Positions 10,387 to 19,345 of a stretch of 64,000 bases of DNA are shown piece by piece. The stretch comes from Symbiodinium natans (taxonomy: Eukaryota > Sar > Dinophyceae > Suessiales > Symbiodiniaceae): contig CAJNDS010002109.1 in assembly GCA_905221605.1 (NCBI GenBank), positions 62,001-126,000 on the forward strand. The letters are read 5' to 3'. A program made the position numbers and the translations under genes. Positions within the stretch are counted from its first letter, which is position 1. Every line of letters starts with the position of its first letter. The notes under the pieces were generated by a model that saw only the letters and a list, made by a program, of their open reading frames with translations, was not told where the DNA came from and ran no database searches.

Positions 10387-10559
10387 ACCCCCACTCCCGG
10401 CAGCCCAGAAGAAGAAAGATGGAGCCCCCGCGAAGCCCTCCCCAACGCCCATGACACCCCCAAAAACCCTTTCGAGGCTGCTACACCGCTGCACCTCGGC
10501 CTCGACCTGGGCTTTTGCTGCAGGAGGGCTGGAGGCGCCACAGGTGGTGGTTAGGGGTG

Positions 10560-11490
10560 GATTTTGGGTTTAGGGTTTAGAGTTTAGGGTTTTAGAGAGG
10601 GGGCTTGAAGCGGGGGGGGGGGGTCGGGGTTGAGGGTTTGGACGGCAAAGAGGGGCTTCGAATGCAGAGTTGGGGGTTGAGGCGTCGAGGGCTTGAGGCT
10701 TATTTTAGGGTTTAGGCTCTTAGAGTTGGGTGGGTGGGGGGGGGGGTTGTCTTTCACTTTGAATCTTGTGTGCTTTGAATGCTGTCTGTAAAGATCTGCT
10801 GAGGCTGCTTTGTGAAGCAGACACGTGTGACCCAGTCTTGTGACCCTCATCCCCCGAAACCCTAACCCCTCAACCCCGCAACCGCGCAAGCCCCAAACCC
10901 TAACCACTCGGAAGCCCTTGTCACGGTGCAGCGCGACATTCCCATGTTTTGCTGCAGCAGGGGTGTGTTTCTTTTGGATTTCGGGCTTACGCGTGTGGTC
11001 AGCTACTTGTTGATCTGTTGATCTTGCACAGGAGCTAGTATCCGTTCGGCAGCGGTCCTTGAGGGTAGCTTGCGTTCAATGCCTGTATCACAAGTTGGGA
11101 ATTTACGAAAAAACACGGCACCCTAATATAGAGTAAGATTCCCTCATAAGAAGGACCCCCAATAAGGTACCATTTATTGCGTAACCCCTCAGTTAGAATT
11201 TGCACAAGGCTGTGCGGCGATGCCTGACCTTTCAGAACAGCACGGAGGACACCGGAATGACTTAATCAAGGGGGTTTAGGGTTTAGGGTTTAGGGGCTGA
11301 GGGTTTAGGGTTTAGGGGTTGAGGGGGATGAAGACTCGTACCCTTCAAAGGTTCCCCTTAATTTACTCCTATTGTGGCCCTTACATTCACTTAGGGATCC
11401 TTAGAAGGGACCCCAAAACCCAAAGGCACAACCTTCAGGGTCCAAGGTAGAACCCCTGGATTCTTTCGGGTGTCAAAGCTCAGCCTTGTG
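10560..11490. other. Linker with repeat-derived sequence, no gene seen
   Basis: Decayed TTTAGGG tracts and poly-G runs lie at 10565-10745. A hairpin-like element lies near 11098-11190 (GGGAATTTACGAAAA ... GCGTAACCCC), related to those at 11968 and 49282. No exon-like island is convincing. Confidence 0.5.
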
Positions 11491-11560
11491 TGCTTGGTAG
11501 CCCAGTCGTGCCCGTTTCCCTTTTTTTTGGTTCAAGGTTCCCTTTTAAGGTAGCCAACGG

Positions 11561-12378
11561 GGGCTACCAAGTACCAAGACTCCGTATACGGAACGCGCAA
11601 AGCTTTGCCTGCCATGCAGAGAACCAGTCGGGAAACGTTTTTGATGCCCCTCTCGAGCCGAATCACTCGGCCCCTTCATGCCCAGTGATGCTAACTTCCT
11701 CAGTTCATCTGCTGGTTGACAGCCAACGCAGACGACCATGGGCAGGGGGTGTAGAAAGGGTATTGTCTTGATCCTGTTGCATGTGCTACCGAACTTTCCA
11801 TTCTGTACCCATGCTACTCAAATTTCATTCGCTGCTCCCAAAGGGCTTTGGGGAATCAAGCAAGCGAGAATCCAGAGCTTCTCACCTCCTTTAGCAGCTT
11901 CAATGCAGCTTTCGACAAAATTAGCTAGGCAGGCAGTCTTGGAGGCGTAGTCGAAAGGAATGGTTTGTTGGGGGTTTACGAAAATAGGGGACCCCCCAAA
12001 ATAGATCGCCAAGCATCCCCTTCATCATGATGGCAAGAGGCGAAGACAGCTGGAGGCAATACACGTCCTAAGCGAAACAAGCAAGTGGCAGCACGTGCCC
12101 TCGGCCAAATGCAGGTAATGAGGCAAAGGGCGAAAGGACACTCGAAGCAGCAGAACAATGACATGCCAGCTTCCTGCGTCTCAAGGAGAAAGATGAATTT
12201 AGCCCGCCCTTTGGAAATTAGCCAAAATGGCCAGATTTTCCGAGGCGTTTTCTATAAACTCCATCTGAGAGATCCCTGGCCCAGAGAAGACCCTGTCCCT
12301 GTGGAGAATGCCTTACCAGCTTCCGCTCAGTTGACAGAGGGCCCTGAGTCATTTTTGTCCACAAATCTGCAGACTTAG
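11561..12378 (+). CDS. Candidate multi-exon gene
   Basis: Best supported are the last two exons. 12005-12114 opens IAKHPLHHDGKRRRQLEAIH and ends at donor GTAATG in phase 2. 12285-12378 has acceptor CTGGCCCAG, supplies the missing base, and continues REDPVPVENALPASAQLTEG to TAG. Upstream, 11840-11932 (KGLWGIKQARIQSFSPPLAA ...) ends in phase 0 at a GC donor (CAG|GCAGTC) and would join 12005 across a 72-bp intron whose 3' half is hairpin-derived (GGGGACCCCCCAAAATAG). A further open island at about 11561-11741 may be an earlier exon; its frame link is not shown. No family recognised. Confidence 0.45.
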
Positions 12379-12502
12379 CCTACCCAGCCTAAGACCCAAG
12401 GCTCCAATTTCCCGGCTGGGCTATTATGCCCTACAAACCCCTTTGAAAGAAATCGCCCTTGTATAGGTTTAAAAGCCCATCCCGGGGTGCAGAGCCCTCC
12501 AG

Positions 12503-12801
12503 GACCTGCAGTGCTATGCTTGGCTCGCCCGCGCGATGGGCGGCTGCAGTGGACTGCTGACATTCCTGGAGCAGGCTGGGAAGAAAGATGCCAGGGTGTT
12601 GGGTTTCAGGGACTCTCGCGGTTTTTCGGAGTTTTCTGGTTTGCTTGCTGGTTTTTCACGCTTGTGGCTGAGGTCTTCGGGTCAGTGTGTAGGGCTCACG
12701 CCCTTGAATGTTTGGGACCCCTGCAGTTTGGCCGCCTTGGGGGCCTCGAGTGTGCGAGCTATCTGCACGCCTTTGTCGGTTCCAGCAGACTCTCAACTTA
12801 A
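12503..12801 (+). CDS. Candidate two-exon 3' gene end
   Basis: Exon 12503-12574 (acceptor CCCTCCAG, 24 codons, DLQCYAWLARAMGGCSGLLT ...) ends at a GC donor CAG|GCTGGG in phase 0. Exon 12727-12801 (acceptor CCCCTGCAG) continues FGRLGGLECASYLHAFVGSS ... to TAA. Both phases agree without adjustment. The intron is 152 bp. No family recognised. Confidence 0.5.
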
Positions 12802-12869
12802 ACCCCACAAACGCGCAAACCCTCAAACCCCCCAAACTCTCAGACCCTCAGCCTTACTTATATAGACCA

Positions 12870-12980
12870 CTCGGAGGCTCATGATACTTATTATTAACCA
12901 AAAAAAACTGTACTTATAACGACATTAGGGCACACGGGCTTATAAGTGGGTTATAAGAAGAAGTACCATGAACCTCCAAG
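12870..12980. mobile_element. MITE-like hairpin, family F copy
   Basis: CGGAGGCTCATGATACTT at the left pairs with AAGTACCATGAACCTCCAAG at the right. The same terminal repeats recur nearly perfectly at 43211-43360. Inner arms also pair (CTTATAA / TTATAAG). Confidence 0.7.
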
Positions 12981-13509
12981 CAGAAGCCAACCTGAAGAGG
13001 TAACTTCTACTGCGGAACCTCAGCGACGAACGAAAACGTGCGGAAAAGACCGGAAACTCTGACCTCCCCTGCTTCACCTGATCTGCCTGGGCAGCAGGGT
13101 TTCTTCCACGTGGGGTCTAGCCGGTTTTTTTTACGTGTGGGGTCTAGGATGGGAGGCTTGGGGCTTCGGGGCGTGGGGTTGGGCACGTATTTGACCTTAA
13201 GCCAAAGGGCCCTTTGAGCCTTGAACCCCTTGGCACGACCAGAGGCCCCTCAGTTCTTTGTGGCACGTCTTGCCACCTGGCCTGGCAAAAGTGGGTTTTG
13301 GCGTTGGGGATTGAGACCAGTCCTCGAGGTGGTAAGCTTGCTTTGGAATGCTTTGGAAAGTTTGCTGGGGTTGAGTTGAGGCAGTTGGTGTTTTTCCGTT
13401 GAGGCAGACGGGTGTGACGCCCGCTAAGGGATATCTCTTTTGGATTCGCCGGTGCTGCTGTTTCGGCCTATGCTCATTCCAGGTTCAGCCATTGACTTAC
13501 ATTCTCCAG
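12981..13509. other. Linker, no firm gene
   Basis: Unique sequence with an open stretch at 13214-13402 (+) whose splice boundaries I cannot place. Little telomere repeat. Nothing else recognised. Confidence 0.4.
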
Positions 13510-13608
13510 GCTCAAAAGTGTACAATCAGCCGCCGCCTTGCGCTGGCTTGAAAACACCGGGCGAGTGCCCAAATGCCAAGAACCGAAGCCCTGGGCCAGA
13601 AAGCTGAG
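13510..13608 (+). CDS. Candidate internal exon
   Basis: Acceptor ACATTCTCCAG; 33 codons including LKSVQSAAALRWLENTGRVP; donor GTTTGA in phase 2, running straight into decayed heptamers. Ala/Leu helical character; function unknown. Confidence 0.5.
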
Positions 13609-13950
13609 GTTTGAAACCTTAAACCCTAAACCTTAAACAGACCAACCCGAAGCCTCAAACCAGAAAGCCTTGAACCCTAAACTCAAAGCTCCTGAACCAT
13701 CGACGTGCCAGGATGTGTGTGTTTCGGGTCTAAACTCATGATGTCATGAGCACGTGTCACATTGTGAGTGTAACGTTTAGGCATATTTGGTGAGCGGTGC
13801 TTGCAGCTGTGTGTTAAGGATGGCAATCGAGTTGTTAAGTCAAGGAAGCTTTCGCGCGACTCGTAAGCACAAAATGACTCGAAGAGATTCGGACTTTAGT
13901 GATCGATGCACATTGCATGTTTTTGCTCTTCCCGTTCTTGAACCTAAGCT

Positions 13951-14064
13951 TACTGTTGGTTAGTCGGGAATGAGGGAATGAGGGTACCCTATATCCCCCT
14001 ATAATGTACCCTTTAAGGGATTATGTAGGGTACCTCATTCCCCATTCCCTACTAACCCACAGTA
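13951..14064. mobile_element. MITE-like hairpin, family B copy 1
   Basis: TACTGTTGGTTAGTCGGGAA ... and its complement ...CCCTACTAACCCACAGTA bracket a palindromic core (GGGTACC ... GGTACCTC). Flanks CCTAAGCT / GGTAAGTC share only 5 of 8 bases. It ends 14 bp before the exon at 14079. Confidence 0.8.
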
Positions 14065-14078
14065 GGTAAGTCGGGCAG

Positions 14079-14167
14079 CCACACGAAGCCTCCAAACACC
14101 CTCCGAGATCTGGGTGTTGCACGATGAGCGCTGCTGGCGGGACCAGCACGGTGAAGAGACGCCGGAG
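14079..14167 (+). CDS. Candidate internal exon
   Basis: Acceptor AGTCGGGCAG; 29 full codons, including EIWVLHDERCWRDQHGEETP; donor GTGCTC. Rich in Trp/His/Glu and clearly codon-like, but no family recognised. The hairpin of family B supplies the end of the intron upstream. Confidence 0.5.
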
Positions 14168-14523
14168 GTGCTCCTGGGTTTGAGCGCTGTGCACCCTAAA
14201 CCCTAAACACTAAACCCTGAAACATCTTGTGAAACTACACCTAATTCAGTCCCGGTAATTAACAGCCGAGGTCTTATCTCCTCTAGTTCTTTGACTTTTC
14301 TGCAAAGCCGGGTACACGTTTTCACGGCCACGCCCTGTGCGCCCCCCCACGGTGCAACGAGCTTCTAAGCCGGCGCGGGCCGCCAGCCTTCACGCGCCTG
14401 AGCCCCAAACCTCAGACCCGACACCCCAGACCCTAAACTTCCTAAACCCCAAGCCGCAAACCCTCAAGCCCTCAAATCCCAGGTTTAGGGTTTAGGGTGG
14501 TTTAGGGTTTAGGGTTAATTAAG

Positions 14524-14617
14524 CCTCTCGAACACCCCGGCGGGAGGCGACGGAGCTCCTCCGAGTGGCGGCCCGCCACCTGCTCAGCGCCTGCCAGTCC
14601 GGCGACGAGGCCACAGG
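14524..14617 (+). CDS. Candidate internal exon
   Basis: After TTAATTAAG the frame reads REATELLRVAARHLLSACQS and ends against GTTTGGGG (donor-like). The helical pattern matches the islands at 9338 and 15130; they could be units of one helical-repeat protein. Confidence 0.5.
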
Positions 14618-14634
14618 GTTTGGGGTGTTTAGGG

Positions 14635-14735
14635 TTAGGGTTCAGGGTTCAGGGTTCAGGGTTCAGGGTTCAGGGTTCAGGGTTTAGGGTTTAGGGTTTA
14701 GGGTTTAGGGTTTAGGGTTTAGGGTTTCAGGGAGT
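14635..14735. repeat. TTCAGGG then TTTAGGG array
   Basis: Six TTCAGGG-type units followed by seven TTTAGGG units, sense orientation relative to the exons. Confidence 0.9.
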
Positions 14736-15129
14736 CTCAGGATGGTTTAGTGGGGCCCTTTGGATTTAGGAAATGTGGGGATTCTTGGGGTTTTCGTGGG
14801 GTTCTTGGGGTTTTGATGGGATTCTTGGGGTTCTTGGGGTTCTTTCAGTTCTTGGGAATCTTGGGGGTCTTGGCGCTCTTGGGGTTGTTGGGGTTCTTGG
14901 GGTTCTTGGGATTCTCGGGTGGATTTCTAGGGCTTAGAGTGAGTGCTTGGGGCTTTGGTTCTCTTTTGGAGCTGTTTAGGGTTCAGGGTTATGGAGGTTA
15001 TGTTTTGGGCGGGCGATGTTACGGGTTAGAGACCCCCCAAAAGCCCCTAAGCCCTAAGCCCTAGCCCTGAGCCCTAAACCCTTAAGCCCTAAGCCCTAAG
15101 CCCTAAACCACCCAATGAAAGCCACACAG

Positions 15130-15222
15130 GATGTCATCCACGCCGGAGTGGCCCTGCTGGAAGACATGACGTCGCACCAGCACAACATCGCCTTCCGCCT
15201 GCTTGGCCGTTTGGCCCAAGGG
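15130..15222 (+). CDS. Candidate internal exon, helical
   Basis: The acceptor GCCACACAG opens 31 codons, DVIHAGVALLEDMTSHQHNI ... FRLLGRLAQG, phase 0 in and out. The donor is the first GT of a GTTTAGGG heptamer, so the repeat itself supplies the splice site. An upstream in-frame ATG at 15115 is an alternative start. Confidence 0.55.
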
Positions 15223-15540
15223 GTTTAGGGCTCTAAGGGTTGGGAATTCCTGTGTTGGGGGTATAGTGGCAGCTTTTTGGGTAGCTAGGCGTTCAAGGTA
15301 GGGCTCTAAGGGTTGGGAACTCTAGACTTCAGGGTGTAGGGAAAGGGCCCTAAGGGTTTGGAAGTTTATATCGGGGCTGAGGGCTTTGGCTCTAAGGGGG
15401 GAGGTGTGTGTGGGCGTAGATATGATTTGGCGAGTGAGTTTAGGGCTCGAAGCCCTCAGCCCAGACACCAAAACCCCGCGACAAGGGTTTTGCACTTATA
15501 AACCAAGAGCCCTAAACCAAGCCCCTGAACCCCCCCACAG

Positions 15541-15641
15541 CTGCAAATGGGGCTGTTGCCGAGGTTTCCCCCGTCTACTCCCTAGCCCCCTTCGCCGCCC
15601 GAGGAGATGGGGGCGGCCCGATCTTCACGCAGATTCTCCAG
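15541..15641 (+). CDS. Candidate internal exon with GC donor
   Basis: Acceptor CCCCCCCACAG; 33 codons including VAEVSPVYSLAPFAARGDGG and then GPIFTQILQ; donor CAG|GCCCCA. Strong polypyrimidine tract. No family recognised. Confidence 0.55.
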
Positions 15642-16235
15642 GCCCCATCTTTGTTCTTCGTGTTGAAATTGGGTTCGGGGTTAAGGGTTTGGGGTTTTAA
15701 GGCGGTAGGGATGAGGTTTTGCATTTTGTGTTTCGGGGCTTCGGGTTGTTTTTGGCTATCTTTGGGTTCTGGTCTTCGGTTGTTTCTTGGGGGTTCGGGT
15801 CTTTTGGGCACCCCGACTAGCTGCTTAGGGTTCCGTTGCCCCTTGTCTTCGCGCTTCTCTTACGTACTCAGCAAGACACCCCAGTAGCTCTTAGCAAGTG
15901 TGCATCTTGTTCTGTTTTCTCAGAGGACCTTTGTGTGCTTAAGGCTTAAGGCTTGGGGGAGTGTTCGAGGTTGGGGCGCATGTGAGCGGCTCTAAACCTA
16001 AAGGCTCCCTAAACACTGTTGCAACCTCGTTGGGCCCGGGCGTGTGTTTAGGGTTTAGGGTTTAGGGTTTAGGGTTTCGGGTTTAGGGTTTCGGGTTTCG
16101 GGTTTCGGGTTTAGGGCCAGTTTAGGGTTTCGGGTTTAGGGTTTTTCATGTGGAGAGGTTTGGGAAGCCTGCTTGCTAGCCATGGGGGCTGGTACAGGGT
16201 CAGGTGTTAAAACAAGGGTCCAGGATCCAAACACT

Positions 16236-16397
16236 TACTGTTGGTTAATATGAAATGGGGGAATGAGTTCCCCTATATAGTCTTTTAAAGGATATGTATA
16301 TATATATATACATACATATTATTTATTTAATATATATTATATCTAGCATATTTATTTATAGGGCCCTAATTCCCTCATTCCATGCTAACCAACAGTA
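16236..16397. mobile_element. MITE-like hairpin, family B copy 2
   Basis: CTTACTGTTGGTTA and its exact complement TAACCAACAGTAAG form the ends. Inside, GGGGGAATGAG pairs with CTCATTCC. An AT-rich centre (about 16288-16360) has apparently expanded. It lies just upstream of the open island at 16411. Confidence 0.8.
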
Positions 16398-16410
16398 AGA
16401 AAAGGGCCAT

Positions 16411-16600
16411 ATGGAGTTGCTCAATGTTGCTGCTATGCAGGGTTCTTGCCCAGTCTTGTCAGACGAGGGCGCTGCGGTAGTGTTCGGTAGCTGCATAGAG
16501 CGAACTGTGGCGAAAGATGGCAACATCTCTGAGAAGATTCAGTCCGAACCCGCCCCTCCAGCTGCTTTTGAACCTCAAGCACCCCCCCCCCCCCCCCCCC
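16411..16600 (+). CDS. Candidate exon
   Basis: Open frame with codon-like content (SDEGAAVVFGSCIERTVAKD) from ATG 16411 to about 16575, then a poly-C tract. Boundaries are not fixed; it could begin after AAAAG at 16405. Confidence 0.35.
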
Positions 16601-16780
16601 CCCAGTCTCTGAAAGACCTTGATCCTCCAAACGCTTTCGCTGCCCTTAAACCCTTAAGCCTTTAAATCGCCCGAAGCCTTAAACCCGAAAGCTCTGGAGC
16701 CCCCTAACCCTTAAACATTAAGCCCCAGACCCCTAAACTAAAGCCGAAGCCCTCGAGCCCTTAAGCCCCAGACCACCCAG

Positions 16781-16980
16781 GTCTTCCTGCGCCGGCAGAC
16801 AACTCGGGCAAAGGAGGGGGGGAGTCTGTGGGAGGTGTCTTGGGATGTTCCCCTTGTGCTAACAGTCCTTTTTTGGGATTGTAGTACCCCCTACTATGAT
16901 CCCAATTAAGGACTGTTAGTATAAGGGAGAACTAAGAGGTGTCCATAAAGGCTGCAGGAGAGGCATGTCAGAGCCGTTGA
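16781..16980 (+). CDS. Gene 3' end split by an introner-like MITE
   Basis: Exon 16781-16834 (acceptor ACCACCCAG) reads VFLRRQTTRAKEGGSLWE in phase 0. Exon 16939-16980 reads VSIKAAGEACQSR and stops at TGA. The intron 16835-16938 (104 bp) is exactly a family A hairpin plus one copy of its 8-bp target duplication GAGGTGTC. Splitting each duplication as GAG|GTGTC gives a GT donor on the left and an AG acceptor on the right and restores the pre-insertion frame. Function unknown. Confidence 0.6.
16840..16935. mobile_element. MITE family A copy 4, acting as an intron
   Basis: TTGGGATGTTCCCC at the left, degenerate GGGAGAACTAA at the right, shared internal ACAGTCC / GGACTGT arms. Perfect 8-bp target duplication GAGGTGTC at 16832-16839 and 16936-16943. 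Confidence 0.9.
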
Positions 16981-17249
16981 AACTTCAACCCAACTGCAAC
17001 AAACCTCCCAATAGATCCTTGCGAGCCCTCATGAGAACCCGACCAAACCCCTGTCAACACTGAGCACCCTTTAAACCTGAATCCTAAAGCCCTCATGCAA
17101 ACCTTATAAATCCTGAATCCTACCCTAAACCCTAAACCCAAAACCCTAAACCCTGAACCTGAAACCTTAAACCCTAAACCCTATACCCTAATCCCTAAAC
17201 CCTAAAGCCCTCATAGAACCTGAAAAAAAAACCGCTGCCTGCCTATCAG

Positions 17250-17312
17250 GAGACGGCCGAGCGCTGCGCCCGCGCTTTGGGCGCCCTTTGCCGGGTCGGA
17301 AGGCTCCTGTAA
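17250..17312 (+). CDS. Candidate terminal exon
   Basis: Acceptor GCCTGCCTATCAG, then ETAERCARALGALCRVGRLL and TAA (17310-17312). Clean pyrimidine tract, clean stop. Confidence 0.5.
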   Translation, partial: ETAERCARALGALCRVGRLL

Positions 17313-17759
17313 TGACCAGAATCAGTGGGGTTTAGGGTGCTGCAGGGCTTTAAGCTGCACAGGGCTTAAAGTTCCGGGGGCTTCTTGGGTTTAGGGGTTG
17401 AGGGTTTACAGGCCTTAAGGATTCTACGTGGCTTCGGGTGCAGGATAGGGTTTAAGGCCTCGAGAGTCAAAAGATGTTCGGATTATCGCCCGTGCGACTT
17501 GGCTCTTTCATGCTTTAAAAATAGTCAAAATTAATGAATCGCAATACTAAACCCTAAATCCCAAGCCTTAAACCCCAAACCCAAAACCCTAAACCCATCT
17601 ACCCCAACGCCCTGAACCCTCAAAGAATCCTTGACGCAGAGTCCTAAACCGCAAGTCCTCCCCAGCCCTCCCCTCGGCCCAGTGCCCCAAAGCCTTGAAG
17701 GTCTCAGGCTTAGGGTGGTGTTTGGTGGTTTTGCCCCTAATGGGGGTTGGGGGCTTCAG

Positions 17760-17791
17760 GTGCAACGCGAAGGAGCTCCTGCTTTCTCAAG
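17760..17791 (+). CDS. Weak candidate exon
   Basis: Acceptor GGGCTTCAG followed by CNAKELLLSQ; a longer alternative frame is open to 17843. Reported only as a possibility. Confidence 0.25.
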
Positions 17792-17899
17792 GACCGTCCG
17801 GGTTTTTCCCCGAACCCCGATCCTGAGCCCTACGCCCTCCTAAGCCTCAGCTGTCTCCAACAGACAACCCCGTCTCCTTCAACTGAACGCCTTACTGGT

Positions 17900-19045
17900 T
17901 CTCAAGGGAATGACAGAAGGTACCCCACCTAGAACCCCTTAAAGGGGTATACAGGGGCTGTAAGGCACCGAGTTCCCCACACGCCTGCGAGGAACTAGTA
18001 AAACAGAGTGTCTTCGGTAAAGCACAGTATCTTCGTAAGACACATCATTAGAGCTTAGGGTTCAGGGCTTAGGGTGTAGGACTTTGGGTTAGGGTTTAAG
18101 GCGAAGCCTAAGCCCTGATCCCAATTCCCATTGACCCGAAACCCTGTGGGTTGCAACTGCTTCTTCTGCTCAGTGGGGCCTGAAGAATCTCTTATAGAGT
18201 GTCATGTAGGGGGATATAGGTCCCCAATTCCCAAACTGCTTACGAAGGACTAGCAAATAAACCCCAATTTCGCCCCAAGCCAAGCCAACTTCTGCGTGAC
18301 GAACCGGCGTTCATTTTTTTTGAAGCCTGATCGACCTGCAGTTTCTTCCCACACCCTGCCACTGAATGGCACCTGTTATTTCTCGAAACCTGTTTGACCT
18401 AAAGTTCTTCCCAAACCCAGGCAACTTATCCATGACAGATGAGACACGCGAGGCCTGGACGACCCACAACTTCTTCCCACTCCAACCCCACGTCTCCGCA
18501 ACAAAATGGGTGCTTCTTCGCTTTCTCTCAAATATATCTGCACTCAACTTCTCCGCAGCAAAAAAGGCACACTGTTCCTTCTTCGGAAGCCTTGTTCAGC
18601 TGTGCTTTCTCTCCTGAGCCGAACCAACTTCTCCTTTGCAAAGTGGCTCTAGTGACTCTAGTTGTCCTACACAGCTTACCACTGTTCTTCTTTGCATTTT
18701 CGGTTCAACCTTTCTCTTACAAGTAGCCGACGTGGGCGGCCCCGAAGCCAAACGGGCTTGCAAGATTCTTGGTTTGGGGCGAATGCGCGGCGAGTGGACT
18801 CTTTGAGATAGTGATAAGCGTCTGCGCGCGGGATGACAAGGGACCTTTGGGTGTGGCAGGGGGGCGGGGAGGGGCGGGCCGGGAGCCGGGGGGAGATTCA
18901 TGCTGCTGTGCCAGAACTGCTTGGACTTGAGATGCTGAACCCCAAAGTCTAAACCCCTAAACCCCCAAACCCCAAACCCCAAACCCCAAACCCCAAACCC
19001 CAAACCCCAAACCCCAAACCCTAAACCCTGAACCCTGAACCCAAC
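17900..19045. other. Linker with hairpins and degenerate repeats
   Basis: A palindromic segment at about 17910-17985 (GGTACCCC ... GGCACCGAG) resembles the one at 19275-19345. 18230-18660 holds loosely repeated motifs around AACTTCTTCCC. Plus- and minus-strand open stretches here have no convincing splice sites. (CCCCAAA)n lies at 18955-19018. Confidence 0.4.
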
Positions 19046-19061
19046 CCCCCTGCGAAGACAG

Positions 19062-19097
19062 GAGCCGCGGACGCCTTGAAGGCAGCATGCATGGCAG
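19062..19097 (+). CDS. Candidate short exon with GC donor
   Basis: Acceptor GCGAAGACAG, eleven codons AADALKAACMA, donor CAG|GCCCGG. Short but codon-like. Confidence 0.35.
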
Positions 19098-19139
19098 GCC
19101 CGGGTCGCTTCTGTTAGCCCTGAAGACGCTTTGCCTGCT

Positions 19140-19345
19140 GCTTAAGGGGTATAAGCAGGGACCCTTAATCTTATTCCCCTAAATAACCCTAAGGTCCCTT
19201 ATAAGGGTCCCTCCCTTAGTCCCTTGAGCTACTGTATTGCTGGCTTAGTATTTCGTTGTTGTGCATTTGGGAGTTGGGTACCTTATATCCCCTCTGTAGC
19301 CCTTTCAGAGGATTAGTATGGGGTGCCGAGTTTTCTACTTCCCTT
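19140..19345. repeat. Two palindromic elements upstream of the FNIP gene
   Basis: 19143-19235: GGGGTATAAGCAGGGACCCTTA pairs with the TAAGGGTCCC region. 19270-19345: GTTGGGTACCTTATATCCCC is mirrored by GGGGTGCCGAGTT. The ATG used for the longest reading of the next gene (19318) lies inside the second element. Confidence 0.55.
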
